From assembly GCA_029262065.1 (NCBI GenBank), contig JAJDAC010000002.1, positions 248,001 through 312,000 on the forward strand: a stretch of DNA of 64,000 bases. Reading direction: 5' to 3'. This document shows positions 26,225 through 34,380 of the stretch, piece by piece. This DNA comes from Candidatus Krumholzibacteriota bacterium. GTDB taxonomy: Bacteria > Krumholzibacteriota > Krumholzibacteriia > JAJRXK01. Below the pieces are notes generated by a model. The model worked only from the letters and a program-made list of their open reading frames with translations, had not been told where the DNA came from and did not search any database. Position 1 is the stretch's first letter. Each line of letters starts with the position of its first letter. Position numbers and translations under genes: made by a program.

Positions 26225-26689
26225 ATGTCGAGCACCCTGGTGCACAACCTGCGCGGAACAAGACTCCCACTGCCCGTGGCTGCCCTTGCGGTGAGCCTGA
26301 CGGTCGCAGCGTGTGAGTCTCCCACGCGTGTTGACGACAACGGTCCCGCCGGAGGCGGCGACACGTACGTGCTCGACTTCGTCACGTTCAACGCGACCGT
26401 CCAGCCAATCTTGGTGGCCCAGGGTTGCAAGGCCGCTGGCAACTGCCACGGTGGCGGCATCCGCGGTACGTTCGAGCTGTCGCCCGAAAACGACTCCGAC
26501 CCCCAATTCGACTTCGAGCAGGCCGTGCTACAGGTGAATGGCTACGACCACACCAACAGCCCCCTGCTCACCAAGCCGCTAGAAGAAGCGGCCGGTGGGG
26601 AACCCCACAACCACGAAGTGTTCACGGACACGAACGACCCCGACTACCAGGCCATTCTGGACTGGATTGGACAGGGGGAGTTCCAATGA
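26225..26689 (+). CDS. Lipoprotein with noncanonical CX5CH haem-like motif
   Basis: 154 residues from the ATG at 26225, chosen because it gives a normal lipoprotein signal peptide with lipobox VAAC (C30). The mature protein resembles planctomycete-type cytochrome domains (FNATVQPILVAQGC...) but the haem motif reads C-KAAGN-CH (C68, C74, H75), five residues between the cysteines instead of two. A possible axial region lies near the C-terminus (DPDYQAILDWIGQGEF). It may bind haem through a modified motif or may be a degenerate relative. It starts the rightward array; its stop overlaps the next start (ATGA). Confidence 0.75.
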   Translation: MSSTLVHNLRGTRLPLPVAALAVSLTVAACESPTRVDDNGPAGGGDTYVLDFVTFNATVQPILVAQGCKAAGNCHGGGIRGTFELSPENDSDPQFDFEQAVLQVNGYDHTNSPLLTKPLEEAAGGEPHNHEVFTDTNDPDYQAILDWIGQGEFQ

Positions 26690-27321
26690 GTCGCGCGCTC
26701 CTCGCGCTCGCTCTTCTCATGTTGGTGCCCGCGATGGTCTTCGCGCAAGCACCGGCAGAAGAGCCCAGCGCCGATACCGATACGCCCACCAAGACGAAGT
26801 CGTCACAGTTGCAGTATCTGGTACCCGAAATGGAAGGCCAGGGATTTCGCGTGGATCCCGGCAAACGCCAGTTCAAGCACCGCCTGGCTTTCTCGCCCGC
26901 GGTGGGGCAGCTGGGCGACGGTAACTACTACGCCTTTCGCGTGGGCTACAACCCCAACGAGTGGTTGGGCTACGAAGCGAGTCTGGGGCACAACCCCGAC
27001 AAGTCCGTCCACGCGCTGCTGAACTCTCTGAACGTCGTCGTGCGGTATCCGTTGCCCGGACGCTTTCAGCCGTACGTCAGCGCGGGCTACGGAATGATGC
27101 TTGTTTTTCCCGGCGCCATCTTCAAGGCCGATCCCGTGACGAAGAATGTCGTGGGGGCCGGCGCCGGCCTGGAAATCTATCTGCGCAACGATGTCGCTCT
27201 ACGGAGCGAGATTCGTAACACCACGGTTCTTGGTGGAAGAACGGAAGCCGACACTTCGGCCGCCTTCAGCTACCGGGAATTCACGTTTGGGATGACGTTC
27301 TACAAAACGTTGAACCGGTAG
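26686..27321 (+). CDS. Outer-membrane beta-barrel protein
   Basis: 211 residues from the ATG at 26686, overlapping the preceding stop by four bases. There is a signal peptide (MSRALLALALLMLVPAMVFA-QA). Alternating beta strands follow, such as YYAFRVGYNPNEWLGYEASLGH and FQPYVSAGYGMMLVFPG, ending with an aromatic-containing strand (FTFGMTFYKTLNR). This is typical of small OmpA/OmpW-like eight-strand barrels. Function unknown; by context it could be an outer-membrane partner of the adjacent cytochrome-like lipoproteins. Confidence 0.75.
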   Translation: MSRALLALALLMLVPAMVFAQAPAEEPSADTDTPTKTKSSQLQYLVPEMEGQGFRVDPGKRQFKHRLAFSPAVGQLGDGNYYAFRVGYNPNEWLGYEASLGHNPDKSVHALLNSLNVVVRYPLPGRFQPYVSAGYGMMLVFPGAIFKADPVTKNVVGAGAGLEIYLRNDVALRSEIRNTTVLGGRTEADTSAAFSYREFTFGMTFYKTLNR

Positions 27322-27385
27322 CGAGAAACACCCTGTGAGGCACCTTCCCGGGGGGAAAAGGCCTGCAGGATCCAGAGGAGAGAGA

Positions 27386-29407
27386 ATGCTACGCCAAGTC
27401 GCAACCTGGGGGACAACGCTACGCCGACACGGGTTGGCCACGCTGAGTCTATGCGTCGTGATGGCGTTGATGGCGGGCTGCAAAAACAGCGCGCCCAACG
27501 ACATCTTCGTCGACGAACAGACCACCGAGGCCATCGTGTTTGTGAAGACCTACGGGGAAGAAACCCTGAACCGTAGCTGGTCATCGGGAAACCTGTACAA
27601 GCTTTCACCGATATCACCCGACGGCAGGGTGACTCCCATCACCGAATACGAAGGGGCCAGCGTTTCTGATCCGGTGGTTTCGTTCGACGGAACCAAGATC
27701 ATGTTCTCGATGCGGCCCCCGGGTCAGTCATCGCGCAACATCTACGAAATCAACACCGATGGTACGGGCCTGACGCAGGTAACCGACAACGGTGGACATG
27801 ACTTCGACCCGGTCTATCTTCCCGACGGTCGCGTGCTGTTCACCAGCTCGCGCGGCAACGAAATGGACGAGTACAACCACTCGCGAGCCGAGCACATGCA
27901 CGTGTGCAACGAAGACGGCACTGGCGTGGAGCGCCTGAGCTTCAACCAGAGCGACGACTTCGATCCCGTGCTGCTGCCGAGCGGTCGTATCGCGTACACG
28001 CGGTGGGATCACTTCGGAACGTTCAACCGGTTCCCGCTCTTTGCGACGAACCCGGACGGAACGGGCATCTTCCATTTCTACGGGCCTCACAACCGCAACT
28101 TCTTCCACGCCCAGCCGACTCCTGACGGTCGTATGATCGCCATCGAGTCGACCATGGTGAACGAAGACGCGGGACCAATCGCGGTACTGAAGCTAGAGGG
28201 CGGCCCGGCCGACCCGGCTCCCAACCGCGATATCCACTGGGACGTGTTGAACGCCAACGTCAACGGCAGCGGTGCTCCGTGGCCGTACGGTGCATTCAAG
28301 TACCCGTTCCCCATTGGCGACAACAGCTACGTGGCTTCGTACACGCTGCCCGCGGCTGACGAAGGCCAGGTGGATTACGGTCTCTACACGTTTTCACTGA
28401 CCGAAGAAGGTTCGGGTACCGAGGCAGACCCCACGCGGATCAGCATCAACGATCTGACGTTCCTCTACAACGACCCCAACACCAACGAGTACGACGCCCA
28501 GCTGATCGCCCCGCGCGAAAAGCCGCCGGTGATCGAGCCCGTAACCGACCCCTCGGTCGATTGGGGTATCTTTACCGCGCAGGACGTCTTCAACCGCGGC
28601 AACGATGGTCAGGAACGACCCCAGAAGGGCATCGACCCCATCACCGAGATCGCGGTGTACGCGGCGCGTCCGACGCGTCCGGGTGAGATGAACGACTTCT
28701 CGGCCAACGAGTTCGAGAAGCGCGCGCTCATCGGCTTCGCGCCGGTGCAGTCCGATGGCTCGTTCAGCATTCGCGTGCCGGCCGACACCCCCATTGGCTT
28801 CGCGACCCTCGACCAGAATCGTCGCGGCTTCGTGACCAAGCGCACATGGATCTCGGTTCGTCCGGGCGAGACGTTCGACAAGTGCACGGGTTGCCATGAG
28901 GACCGTGGTCAGGCTGAGGGTGCGGCGACCAATCCGAACCCCATGGCCGCCACCATGGAACCCACCGATCTGAACATCCCCCGGGACCAGTTCACGATCA
29001 TCAACTACCGCGACGACGTCCAAGCTGTCGTGCAGGCCAAGTGTCAGAGCTGTCATTCGCCGGGCTTCGTTCCCGACATTGATATAGCTGACCTACCCCG
29101 CGATCCGCGCAATGGCGATCCCATTACCGCGGCGGGCGGTCTGGACCTGAGTGACACGCCGGAAACCACCATGATGGAGAATCAGACCTTCCCGCGCGGG
29201 TACATCAACCTGTCGGGCGAGGCCGAGATGATGGACCACCAGGTGACGCGGCCGGCATTTCCGCGCCGCTCGCTGTTGGTGGACTACGTCATGGGTCTGG
29301 GTGATCGCGACGGCATGGGATCGCATCCGACGGGAGACAACGCGCTCACGGCGGAAGAGATCGAAATGTTCAACCTGTGGGTGCTGTTGGGCGCCCAGTA
29401 CCGATAG
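27386..29407 (+). CDS. Dihaem lipoprotein with TolB-like beta-propeller (HZS-alpha-like layout)
   Basis: 673 residues from the ATG at 27386, with GAGGAGAGAGA just before it. The lipobox is LMAGCKN. Residues ~45-330 hold WD40/TolB-like repeats (DPVVSFDGTKIMFSMRPPG, DFDPVYLPDGRVLFTSSRG, DFDPVLLPSGRIAYTRWDH). The C-terminal third carries two haem sites, CTGCH (C500) and CQSCH (C553). This order, propeller then cytochrome, resembles proteins related to the hydrazine synthase alpha subunit; that likeness is from layout, not alignment. It is likely an outer-membrane- or periplasm-facing electron-transfer lipoprotein. It lies in the same transcript direction as apbE, tlpA-like and DUF4266/DUF3570 genes. 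Confidence 0.8.
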   Translation: MLRQVATWGTTLRRHGLATLSLCVVMALMAGCKNSAPNDIFVDEQTTEAIVFVKTYGEETLNRSWSSGNLYKLSPISPDGRVTPITEYEGASVSDPVVSFDGTKIMFSMRPPGQSSRNIYEINTDGTGLTQVTDNGGHDFDPVYLPDGRVLFTSSRGNEMDEYNHSRAEHMHVCNEDGTGVERLSFNQSDDFDPVLLPSGRIAYTRWDHFGTFNRFPLFATNPDGTGIFHFYGPHNRNFFHAQPTPDGRMIAIESTMVNEDAGPIAVLKLEGGPADPAPNRDIHWDVLNANVNGSGAPWPYGAFKYPFPIGDNSYVASYTLPAADEGQVDYGLYTFSLTEEGSGTEADPTRISINDLTFLYNDPNTNEYDAQLIAPREKPPVIEPVTDPSVDWGIFTAQDVFNRGNDGQERPQKGIDPITEIAVYAARPTRPGEMNDFSANEFEKRALIGFAPVQSDGSFSIRVPADTPIGFATLDQNRRGFVTKRTWISVRPGETFDKCTGCHEDRGQAEGAATNPNPMAATMEPTDLNIPRDQFTIINYRDDVQAVVQAKCQSCHSPGFVPDIDIADLPRDPRNGDPITAAGGLDLSDTPETTMMENQTFPRGYINLSGEAEMMDHQVTRPAFPRRSLLVDYVMGLGDRDGMGSHPTGDNALTAEEIEMFNLWVLLGAQYR

Positions 29408-29415
29408 GACCTGGA

Positions 29416-29967
29416 ATGATCCGCTTCAGCTTGCGGACCGTGGCACTGGCCGTAGCGGCGGGGGTTCTTGCCCCCGCCGCCGTGCCGGCCATTGCGTTGT
29501 CCAACGACACGGCTCTGTCCGGTGCAACCGTGGACGCCCTCGACGGAACGTCGGTGTCGATCAACGAGATGCGCGGCGACGTAGTGCTCGTGAATTTCTG
29601 GGCCACCTGGTGCAAGCCGTGTCGTAAGGAACTTCCGGTACTGGAAGCCTGGCGACGGGAGCTCGAGGGTCACAACGTTCAGTTCATGGCCATCTCCATC
29701 GACAACGACCGCAAGAAGGTGGAGCGCTTCGTGAAGAAGCACGCGCCGTCGTTGCCGATCTACCACGACGGCCCGGACGGACTGGCCCAGGAACTCGATA
29801 TTCCCTACCTGCCGTGCACCTACGTGCTCGACGCTCAGGGAAACGTGGCCCTGGTTTCACCCGGAGCCGACGAGGCGAGCCTGAACGAGATCCGCAGCAT
29901 GCTGACGAGTCTCGCAACCGCGCGCCAGACTTCAGACGAGACGCCGGTTCAACTGGGGAGGGAATGA
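29416..29967 (+). CDS. TlpA/ResA-like exported thioredoxin with extra Cys at the cis-Pro loop
   Basis: 183 residues from the ATG at 29416 (AGGA upstream), with a signal peptide (VALAVAAGVLAPAAVPAIA). The active site is WATWCKPCRKE (C66, C69). At the cis-proline loop, where relatives have PTT or PTS, the sequence is YLPCTYVLD, placing a third cysteine beside the active site. Such proteins reduce cytochrome c precursors or other periplasmic thiols and receive electrons from DsbD/CcdA proteins; a DsbD gene lies 5 kb away. It sits eight bases after the dihaem propeller gene and four bases before DUF4266. Confidence 0.9.
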   Translation: MIRFSLRTVALAVAAGVLAPAAVPAIALSNDTALSGATVDALDGTSVSINEMRGDVVLVNFWATWCKPCRKELPVLEAWRRELEGHNVQFMAISIDNDRKKVERFVKKHAPSLPIYHDGPDGLAQELDIPYLPCTYVLDAQGNVALVSPGADEASLNEIRSMLTSLATARQTSDETPVQLGRE

Positions 29968-29971
29968 CGGC

Positions 29972-30184
29972 ATGCGATGTCTCACCTTTCTACTTCTAAT
30001 TGGTCTGCTGCTCATGGGCGGGTGCGCCAACGTGCGTCACTACCAGCGCGAGCACCTGGCCGACCCGATCATGACGTTTGACGCCGACGCCGAAGAGGCG
30101 GGCCGCGAGCTGCACTGGATCGAGGCCCGCGAGGGCTCGACCGGCGGCACCGGCGGCGCCGGAGGTGGCTGCGCATGCAATTGA
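29972..30184 (+). CDS. DUF4266 small lipoprotein with Gly-rich CxCN tail
   Basis: 70 residues. Lipobox LLMGGCAN (C18). A conserved middle region contains YQREHLADPIMTFD and HWIEAREGSTGG; the tail is Gly-rich and ends GGGCACN (C67, C69). This matches the DUF4266 pattern I know from other bacteria, where the gene sits beside DUF3570 and a TlpA thioredoxin. The tail could bind metal, form a disulfide for the adjacent thioredoxin, or be modified. The start has GGAGGG nine bases upstream. The last ten bases overlap the DUF3570 gene, and the Gly codons supply its ribosome site. Confidence 0.88.
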   Translation: MRCLTFLLLIGLLLMGGCANVRHYQREHLADPIMTFDADAEEAGRELHWIEAREGSTGGTGGAGGGCACN

Positions 30185-31344
30185 TCTTCTCCCAGGAAGC
30201 CAAACGACGCTTTGGCATACTCATGGTGTTGGGGCTGGGCGCGGTATTCGCGCCAGCGCCAAGTACCGCCATGAACCTGGGGGTCGACGAACAATCGGCT
30301 CAGTATCTGTTTCAGATCTTCGCCGACGCCGACGACATCCACGTCTATTCCAACTACGGAAACTACGATCTCCTTTTCGAGAACGAGGCGCGCATCGCCC
30401 TGCGGTTCAACCACGAGACGGTGATCGTGCCGGCGGTCGACGCGCCGGTAGGCAGTGCCGAGTCCGTGGACGCCATCACCACGGCCAGCCGCCCCATCCG
30501 CGATATTGGCGACGCGTACAATGATTTCCGCAAGAAGCGCGATGAAGTCCAGGGTGACTTCATCTACCGCGGGGCCTCGGCCGGCTACTACATGTCGGTC
30601 GAAACCGACTACTTTGCCCAGCAGGTACGCGGCAGCTACAACCGCGACTTCCTGGATCAGAATTTCAACCTGGCCGTCGCGGCCAGTTATGGCTGGGACG
30701 ACATCAAACCCCTCCTGGACCAGGACACCGTCGCGGCCAACGATTTCCGGAATACGACCCACGTCAGTGCCGTGGCCACCCAGGTGATAACACCGGTGAC
30801 CCTGCTTCGACTGGGTGCCGAGGTCAGTTCGGTTTCGGGCCTGCAGCACAACCCGTATCGCAATGTCTATGTAGACGGCGCCAACGTGGCTGAGTTGCAT
30901 CCCAATGAACGGTCGCGGCGAGACGTATTCGTGAAAGTGAGTCAGTACCTCACCAATCAGTCGAGCCTCAAGCTCGACTACAAGTACTACACCGACGACT
31001 GGGGGATTGATTCGCATACCGTCGGTGCTCGGCTGAACCAGTACGTAACTTCGAATCTAACCGTGCGGTATCGATATCGTTACTACGATCAATCGTCCGC
31101 CGACTTCTTTCGAGATGAGTACATCCAGCCGGGGGGCGTCAACGGCTTTCAATCGGGGGACTATCGGATGGGGGAATTCACCGCTCACCTGTTCGGCACG
31201 AAGATCGAGTGGTCCTTGGCTGGAATCTTCAGCGATTCCGACCTCTGGAGCCAACTCAAGATTCGGTTCAACTATGAGCGGTATTTCAACAGCAACAACT
31301 TCTCCGCCAACATCTTCGAGAGCGGTTTCGCTCTTGCGTTTTAA
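30175..31344 (+). CDS. DUF3570 outer-membrane beta-barrel
   Basis: 389 residues. After a signal peptide (~1-32, ending PSTAMN) the sequence is a run of amphipathic beta strands (YYMSVETDYFAQQVRGSYNRDF, SLKLDYKYYTDDWGIDSH, LTVRYRYRYYDQSSADFF), ending FESGFALAF as barrels do. This fits DUF3570, predicted outer-membrane proteins linked to DUF4266. The ATG overlaps the DUF4266 gene and uses GGAGGT inside that gene's tail codons, so the two are translationally coupled. Likely partner: it may carry or export what the DUF4266 lipoprotein carries. Function not established. Confidence 0.85.
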   Translation: MQLIFSQEAKRRFGILMVLGLGAVFAPAPSTAMNLGVDEQSAQYLFQIFADADDIHVYSNYGNYDLLFENEARIALRFNHETVIVPAVDAPVGSAESVDAITTASRPIRDIGDAYNDFRKKRDEVQGDFIYRGASAGYYMSVETDYFAQQVRGSYNRDFLDQNFNLAVAASYGWDDIKPLLDQDTVAANDFRNTTHVSAVATQVITPVTLLRLGAEVSSVSGLQHNPYRNVYVDGANVAELHPNERSRRDVFVKVSQYLTNQSSLKLDYKYYTDDWGIDSHTVGARLNQYVTSNLTVRYRYRYYDQSSADFFRDEYIQPGGVNGFQSGDYRMGEFTAHLFGTKIEWSLAGIFSDSDLWSQLKIRFNYERYFNSNNFSANIFESGFALAF

Positions 31345-31366
31345 CTGGCGGAAGAGGAGAGCAGGC

Positions 31367-33019
31367 ATGAGACGCATCAAGATCTGCACCACACTGCTCC
31401 TGCTGGGGATGGTGCCTTCACTGGCCCTCGCGGAAAGCTTCCGGCCGTCCCCTCTCGCCGCCGATGCGGGCATTGATGCCCTGAATCGATCGGTAGCGCA
31501 GGAGGTTCTCGAACGGGAACTCTTCGGAAATCCCTACGCCAGCGTGGTGATCGGTAACATCGACATCTACGATCAATTCCCCTATCTGGAGGCTCGTTAC
31601 TTCCAGGTTGTGTCGGATCCCCAGTGGAACCGACTTCTTTACGGCGAGACCGATCAGGGTCTCTTCGCGTTCGACGGTAGTTCGTCGAGCGTAGGTGCTC
31701 TGGCCAACCCACGAGGTTTGGCCACGGACGCCGATGGCAACCTGTACGTAGCCGACGCGGACAACGACCGCATCGTGGTGCTGGGTACCAGCTATGAGTT
31801 CGACGAGTTGCGGCTTACGCCGCGCTACGAGATCTCGGGCCTGGCCCGTCCCTACGGCCTGGCCGTATCGGACGCGGGCACGCCGCTCGATACCAGCGAC
31901 GACCTTCTCTACGTAGCCAACACCGGCAAGAACGAAGTCGTGAGCTATGCTCTCGCCGCAGATGGCGCGAGCCTGAAGGCGCGCGTGGGCGAACTCGGAA
32001 GCGGCATTGGTTTCTTCGCCGGTCCCATGGCCATTGCCGTGGGCCGCGACAACGGGGTGAACACCGACCGCGTCTTCGTGGCCGATGCCCATAACAGCCG
32101 TCTGGTCGAGTTGATCGACCGCGGCAACCAGCTCGAGTGGGCCAACAGTGCCCGTCACGAGATGGGCTTGGTAACGTCGCTCGACACCGACCATTGGGGC
32201 AGCATCTACGCCGCGGCTCCCAATGCGGGTCTGATCCAGAAGATGGACACGACCATGAAGCCGGTGGCCGAGATGCGTTCGGAGGTCAAACGCCCCCGCA
32301 GTTTCCACGTTCCTTTCGTGAACACCCACGATCACACCACCGGCCGGGTTACCCGGGCCGGACACGGTGGCGGTCTGGTGGTTGAAGAATGGAGCGACAA
32401 CAGCGGTCTGCGTCTGGTCGATCTGGACGTCGAAGTCAAGGATGTCGCCGTCGTGGCCGACGAGACGATTGACGTCAGCTTCCAGCTGACCGATCGCGCT
32501 CACGTGCGCGCGGAGATCGTCGCAAGTGACGGCAAGGTCGTGGCGCGTCGTGATGCCGGTATGATGAATACTGGCGATCAGACCGTTTCGATGGGCGCCG
32601 ATGACTTCGTAGCCAACGCGAGCCCGGGTGAATATTCGCTCAGGTTGCGGGCCGACTCCAGCTACGCCGATCGTCAGGGCGACGAGAGCTATACGCAGTT
32701 TGCGTTGGCGGGAGCCCCCTTTACCGTGCTGCCTTCACGGGTGGAGCACATGGGCGCCTTCCCCAATCCGTTCAACCCTCAGACACGAATCAGCTTCGTC
32801 GTTCCGTCGGGAGCCGATCGTGCCTGGTCGATCAAGGTGTTCGACCTGCGTGGACGTGAAGTTCGTGACCTTGGTCGCGGCACCGCCGCCGCCGGCGAGC
32901 ACGGTGTGATCTGGGACGGTCGCGACACCAATGGGGGCAGCGTGTCCTCGGGTGTGTACGTGTACGAGCTGCGCGTTGACGGTGATCTCTTCTCGGGCAA
33001 GCTGGCCCTGGTCAAATAG
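31367..33019 (+). CDS. Secreted NHL-type beta-propeller with C-terminal FlgD-like sorting domain
   Basis: 550 residues from the ATG at 31367 (AGGAG upstream). Signal peptide MRRIKICTTLLLLGMVPSLALA. Residues ~95-310 hold NHL-type repeats (LANPRGLATDADGNLYVADADN, ARPYGLAVSD). A beta-sandwich follows (~345-455). The last ~90 residues match the FlgD-Ig/type IX-like C-terminal domain: FPNPFNPQTRISF, VFDLRGREVRDL, WDGRDTNGGSVSSGVYVYEL. That tail is common in FCB-group secreted proteins. An odd His-rich patch, HVPFVNTHDHTTG, lies near 320. It follows DUF3570 by 22 bases. Confidence 0.85.
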   Translation: MRRIKICTTLLLLGMVPSLALAESFRPSPLAADAGIDALNRSVAQEVLERELFGNPYASVVIGNIDIYDQFPYLEARYFQVVSDPQWNRLLYGETDQGLFAFDGSSSSVGALANPRGLATDADGNLYVADADNDRIVVLGTSYEFDELRLTPRYEISGLARPYGLAVSDAGTPLDTSDDLLYVANTGKNEVVSYALAADGASLKARVGELGSGIGFFAGPMAIAVGRDNGVNTDRVFVADAHNSRLVELIDRGNQLEWANSARHEMGLVTSLDTDHWGSIYAAAPNAGLIQKMDTTMKPVAEMRSEVKRPRSFHVPFVNTHDHTTGRVTRAGHGGGLVVEEWSDNSGLRLVDLDVEVKDVAVVADETIDVSFQLTDRAHVRAEIVASDGKVVARRDAGMMNTGDQTVSMGADDFVANASPGEYSLRLRADSSYADRQGDESYTQFALAGAPFTVLPSRVEHMGAFPNPFNPQTRISFVVPSGADRAWSIKVFDLRGREVRDLGRGTAAAGEHGVIWDGRDTNGGSVSSGVYVYELRVDGDLFSGKLALVK

Positions 33020-33041
33020 ACAGGCGATGAGGAACACACTC

Positions 33042-33644
33042 ATGAACACGCGTCGCATGCCTTCGTCTCGCTGGGTCGTACCCCTGGCCGCCCTCGCTAT
33101 CGCGGGGTGCCTGGGCCGACCCAGTGTCGACGAACGCTGGACCAGCCTTGAGATCGTTCAGTCCAGCGTCACCGCGCCTGACCCGGTGACGCTGGGCGGC
33201 GATCCCATTACCGTTTCAGCAAACCTGACGTATCGGAACATCCTGACCGGCGCCTTCGTGGCCGAGATGCGAGCCAGTGACACCATTACCAACGATATGG
33301 TGCAGCTCGACATCGAGAAGCAAAGCATCGGCACCGCCAAGGATGTCGATTTCATCCTGGCCAACTCGGTCACCGCCGGACGCGATGTGCGCACGGTAAC
33401 CGGATTTCCGTCGTTGGTGCAGGACGTGAACTTCACGTTCGACACCTTCACGCCGCCCGGCATGGGCTCCGTGACCGGTCTCTTCCTGGTGCTCTACATG
33501 GGGGACGAGGAAGAAATCGAGGTCCAGGGCCAGGACTCCATCGTGGTCACGCCATGGATCTCGGACGAGTACGAAGTGCTCCACAAGGGAATCGCGATTC
33601 CCCTGGCCGGACCCGTCGTACCGCCACCACCACCTACACCCTAG
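33042..33644 (+). CDS. Lipoprotein of unknown function
   Basis: 200 residues from the ATG at 33042 (AGGA nine bases upstream); an in-frame ATG at 33027 is the alternative. Lipobox LAIAGCLG. The rest is beta-rich (DPITVSANLTYRNILTGAFVAEM, VQDVNFTFDTFTPPGMGSVTGLFLVLYMGD) and ends with a Pro-rich tail (VVPPPPPTP). I recognise no family. It lies 22 bases after the propeller/FlgD gene and before a barrel gene, so it belongs to the envelope array. Confidence 0.75.
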   Translation: MNTRRMPSSRWVVPLAALAIAGCLGRPSVDERWTSLEIVQSSVTAPDPVTLGGDPITVSANLTYRNILTGAFVAEMRASDTITNDMVQLDIEKQSIGTAKDVDFILANSVTAGRDVRTVTGFPSLVQDVNFTFDTFTPPGMGSVTGLFLVLYMGDEEEIEVQGQDSIVVTPWISDEYEVLHKGIAIPLAGPVVPPPPPTP

Positions 33645-33678
33645 TTCGGCCACAACCCACGATCGGAAAGGATTCCTC

Positions 33679-34350
33679 GTGCGTTACCGTGCGGCACTGG
33701 CCGCTGCCCTGCTGGCGGCCCCGCTGGCCTTGACGGCCCACCCGGTCACGGCCGAGGTCCTTGCCCCCACATCATCCAGCGCTGGTGCGTGGCAACTCGA
33801 AGTGGGTCCCTTTGGCGGCGGAACCTGGTACGACCCCGATCTGCGCAATTTCCGCTGGGACGTTACCGGTACCCATACGCTGGGCCTATCGGCTCTGACT
33901 CGACACGGCCGTTGGGGAATGGGACTACGCGCCTCACGGGGTTGGACCACCCAGACCACGGGCATTCCCGGCGAAACCCAAGCACCCACCGTTCGACTGA
34001 CCCGGGTCGAATTTCAGGGACAGGCCCGCCTGGCACGCTGGCGAGGAATCGAGGCCTTCGCCTCGGCCCACGGGGGCCGCGTGCACATGGGCTACGACCC
34101 CGACGTCCTGGTGATCGACCCCGGCAACGGGTCAACCGTGAAAGTCTCGTTTGCCCCCATCGACGAGTGGATCGCCGGCGGAGGTTTTGGCCTTCGGGCC
34201 GAGACCTTCTCGCGACTGGCCCTTGGCTTGCACATTGAGCGGACGTACTTCGCGTTGTCCACGAAGCATCGCAACGGAACGGACATCGAGGAAGAACGAG
34301 AAACGTTCGGAAACTGGGCGCTGCGATTCTCACTCGCCTGGATCTTCTGA
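33679..34350 (+). CDS. Outer-membrane beta-barrel-like protein
   Basis: 223 residues from a GTG at 33679 with AAAGGA six bases upstream. There is a signal peptide (YRAALAAALLAAPLALTAHPVTA). Amphipathic strands alternate with turns (WGMGLRASRGWTTQT, RLALGLHIERTYFALS), and the chain ends with FSLAWIF, a typical barrel C-terminus. No known family recognised. It is between a lipoprotein gene and another barrel gene. Confidence 0.7.
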   Translation: MRYRAALAAALLAAPLALTAHPVTAEVLAPTSSSAGAWQLEVGPFGGGTWYDPDLRNFRWDVTGTHTLGLSALTRHGRWGMGLRASRGWTTQTTGIPGETQAPTVRLTRVEFQGQARLARWRGIEAFASAHGGRVHMGYDPDVLVIDPGNGSTVKVSFAPIDEWIAGGGFGLRAETFSRLALGLHIERTYFALSTKHRNGTDIEEERETFGNWALRFSLAWIF

Positions 34351-34380
34351 GCCCCCGAGTTGCGAAACCGGAGAATGGAA

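Noticed and set aside
29972-30184. DUF4266 gene as a ribosomal peptide (RiPP) precursor
   Set aside because: The Gly/Cys tail is suggestive, but there is a lipobox and no known peptide-modifying enzyme, protease or exporter nearby. A lipoprotein role is simpler.
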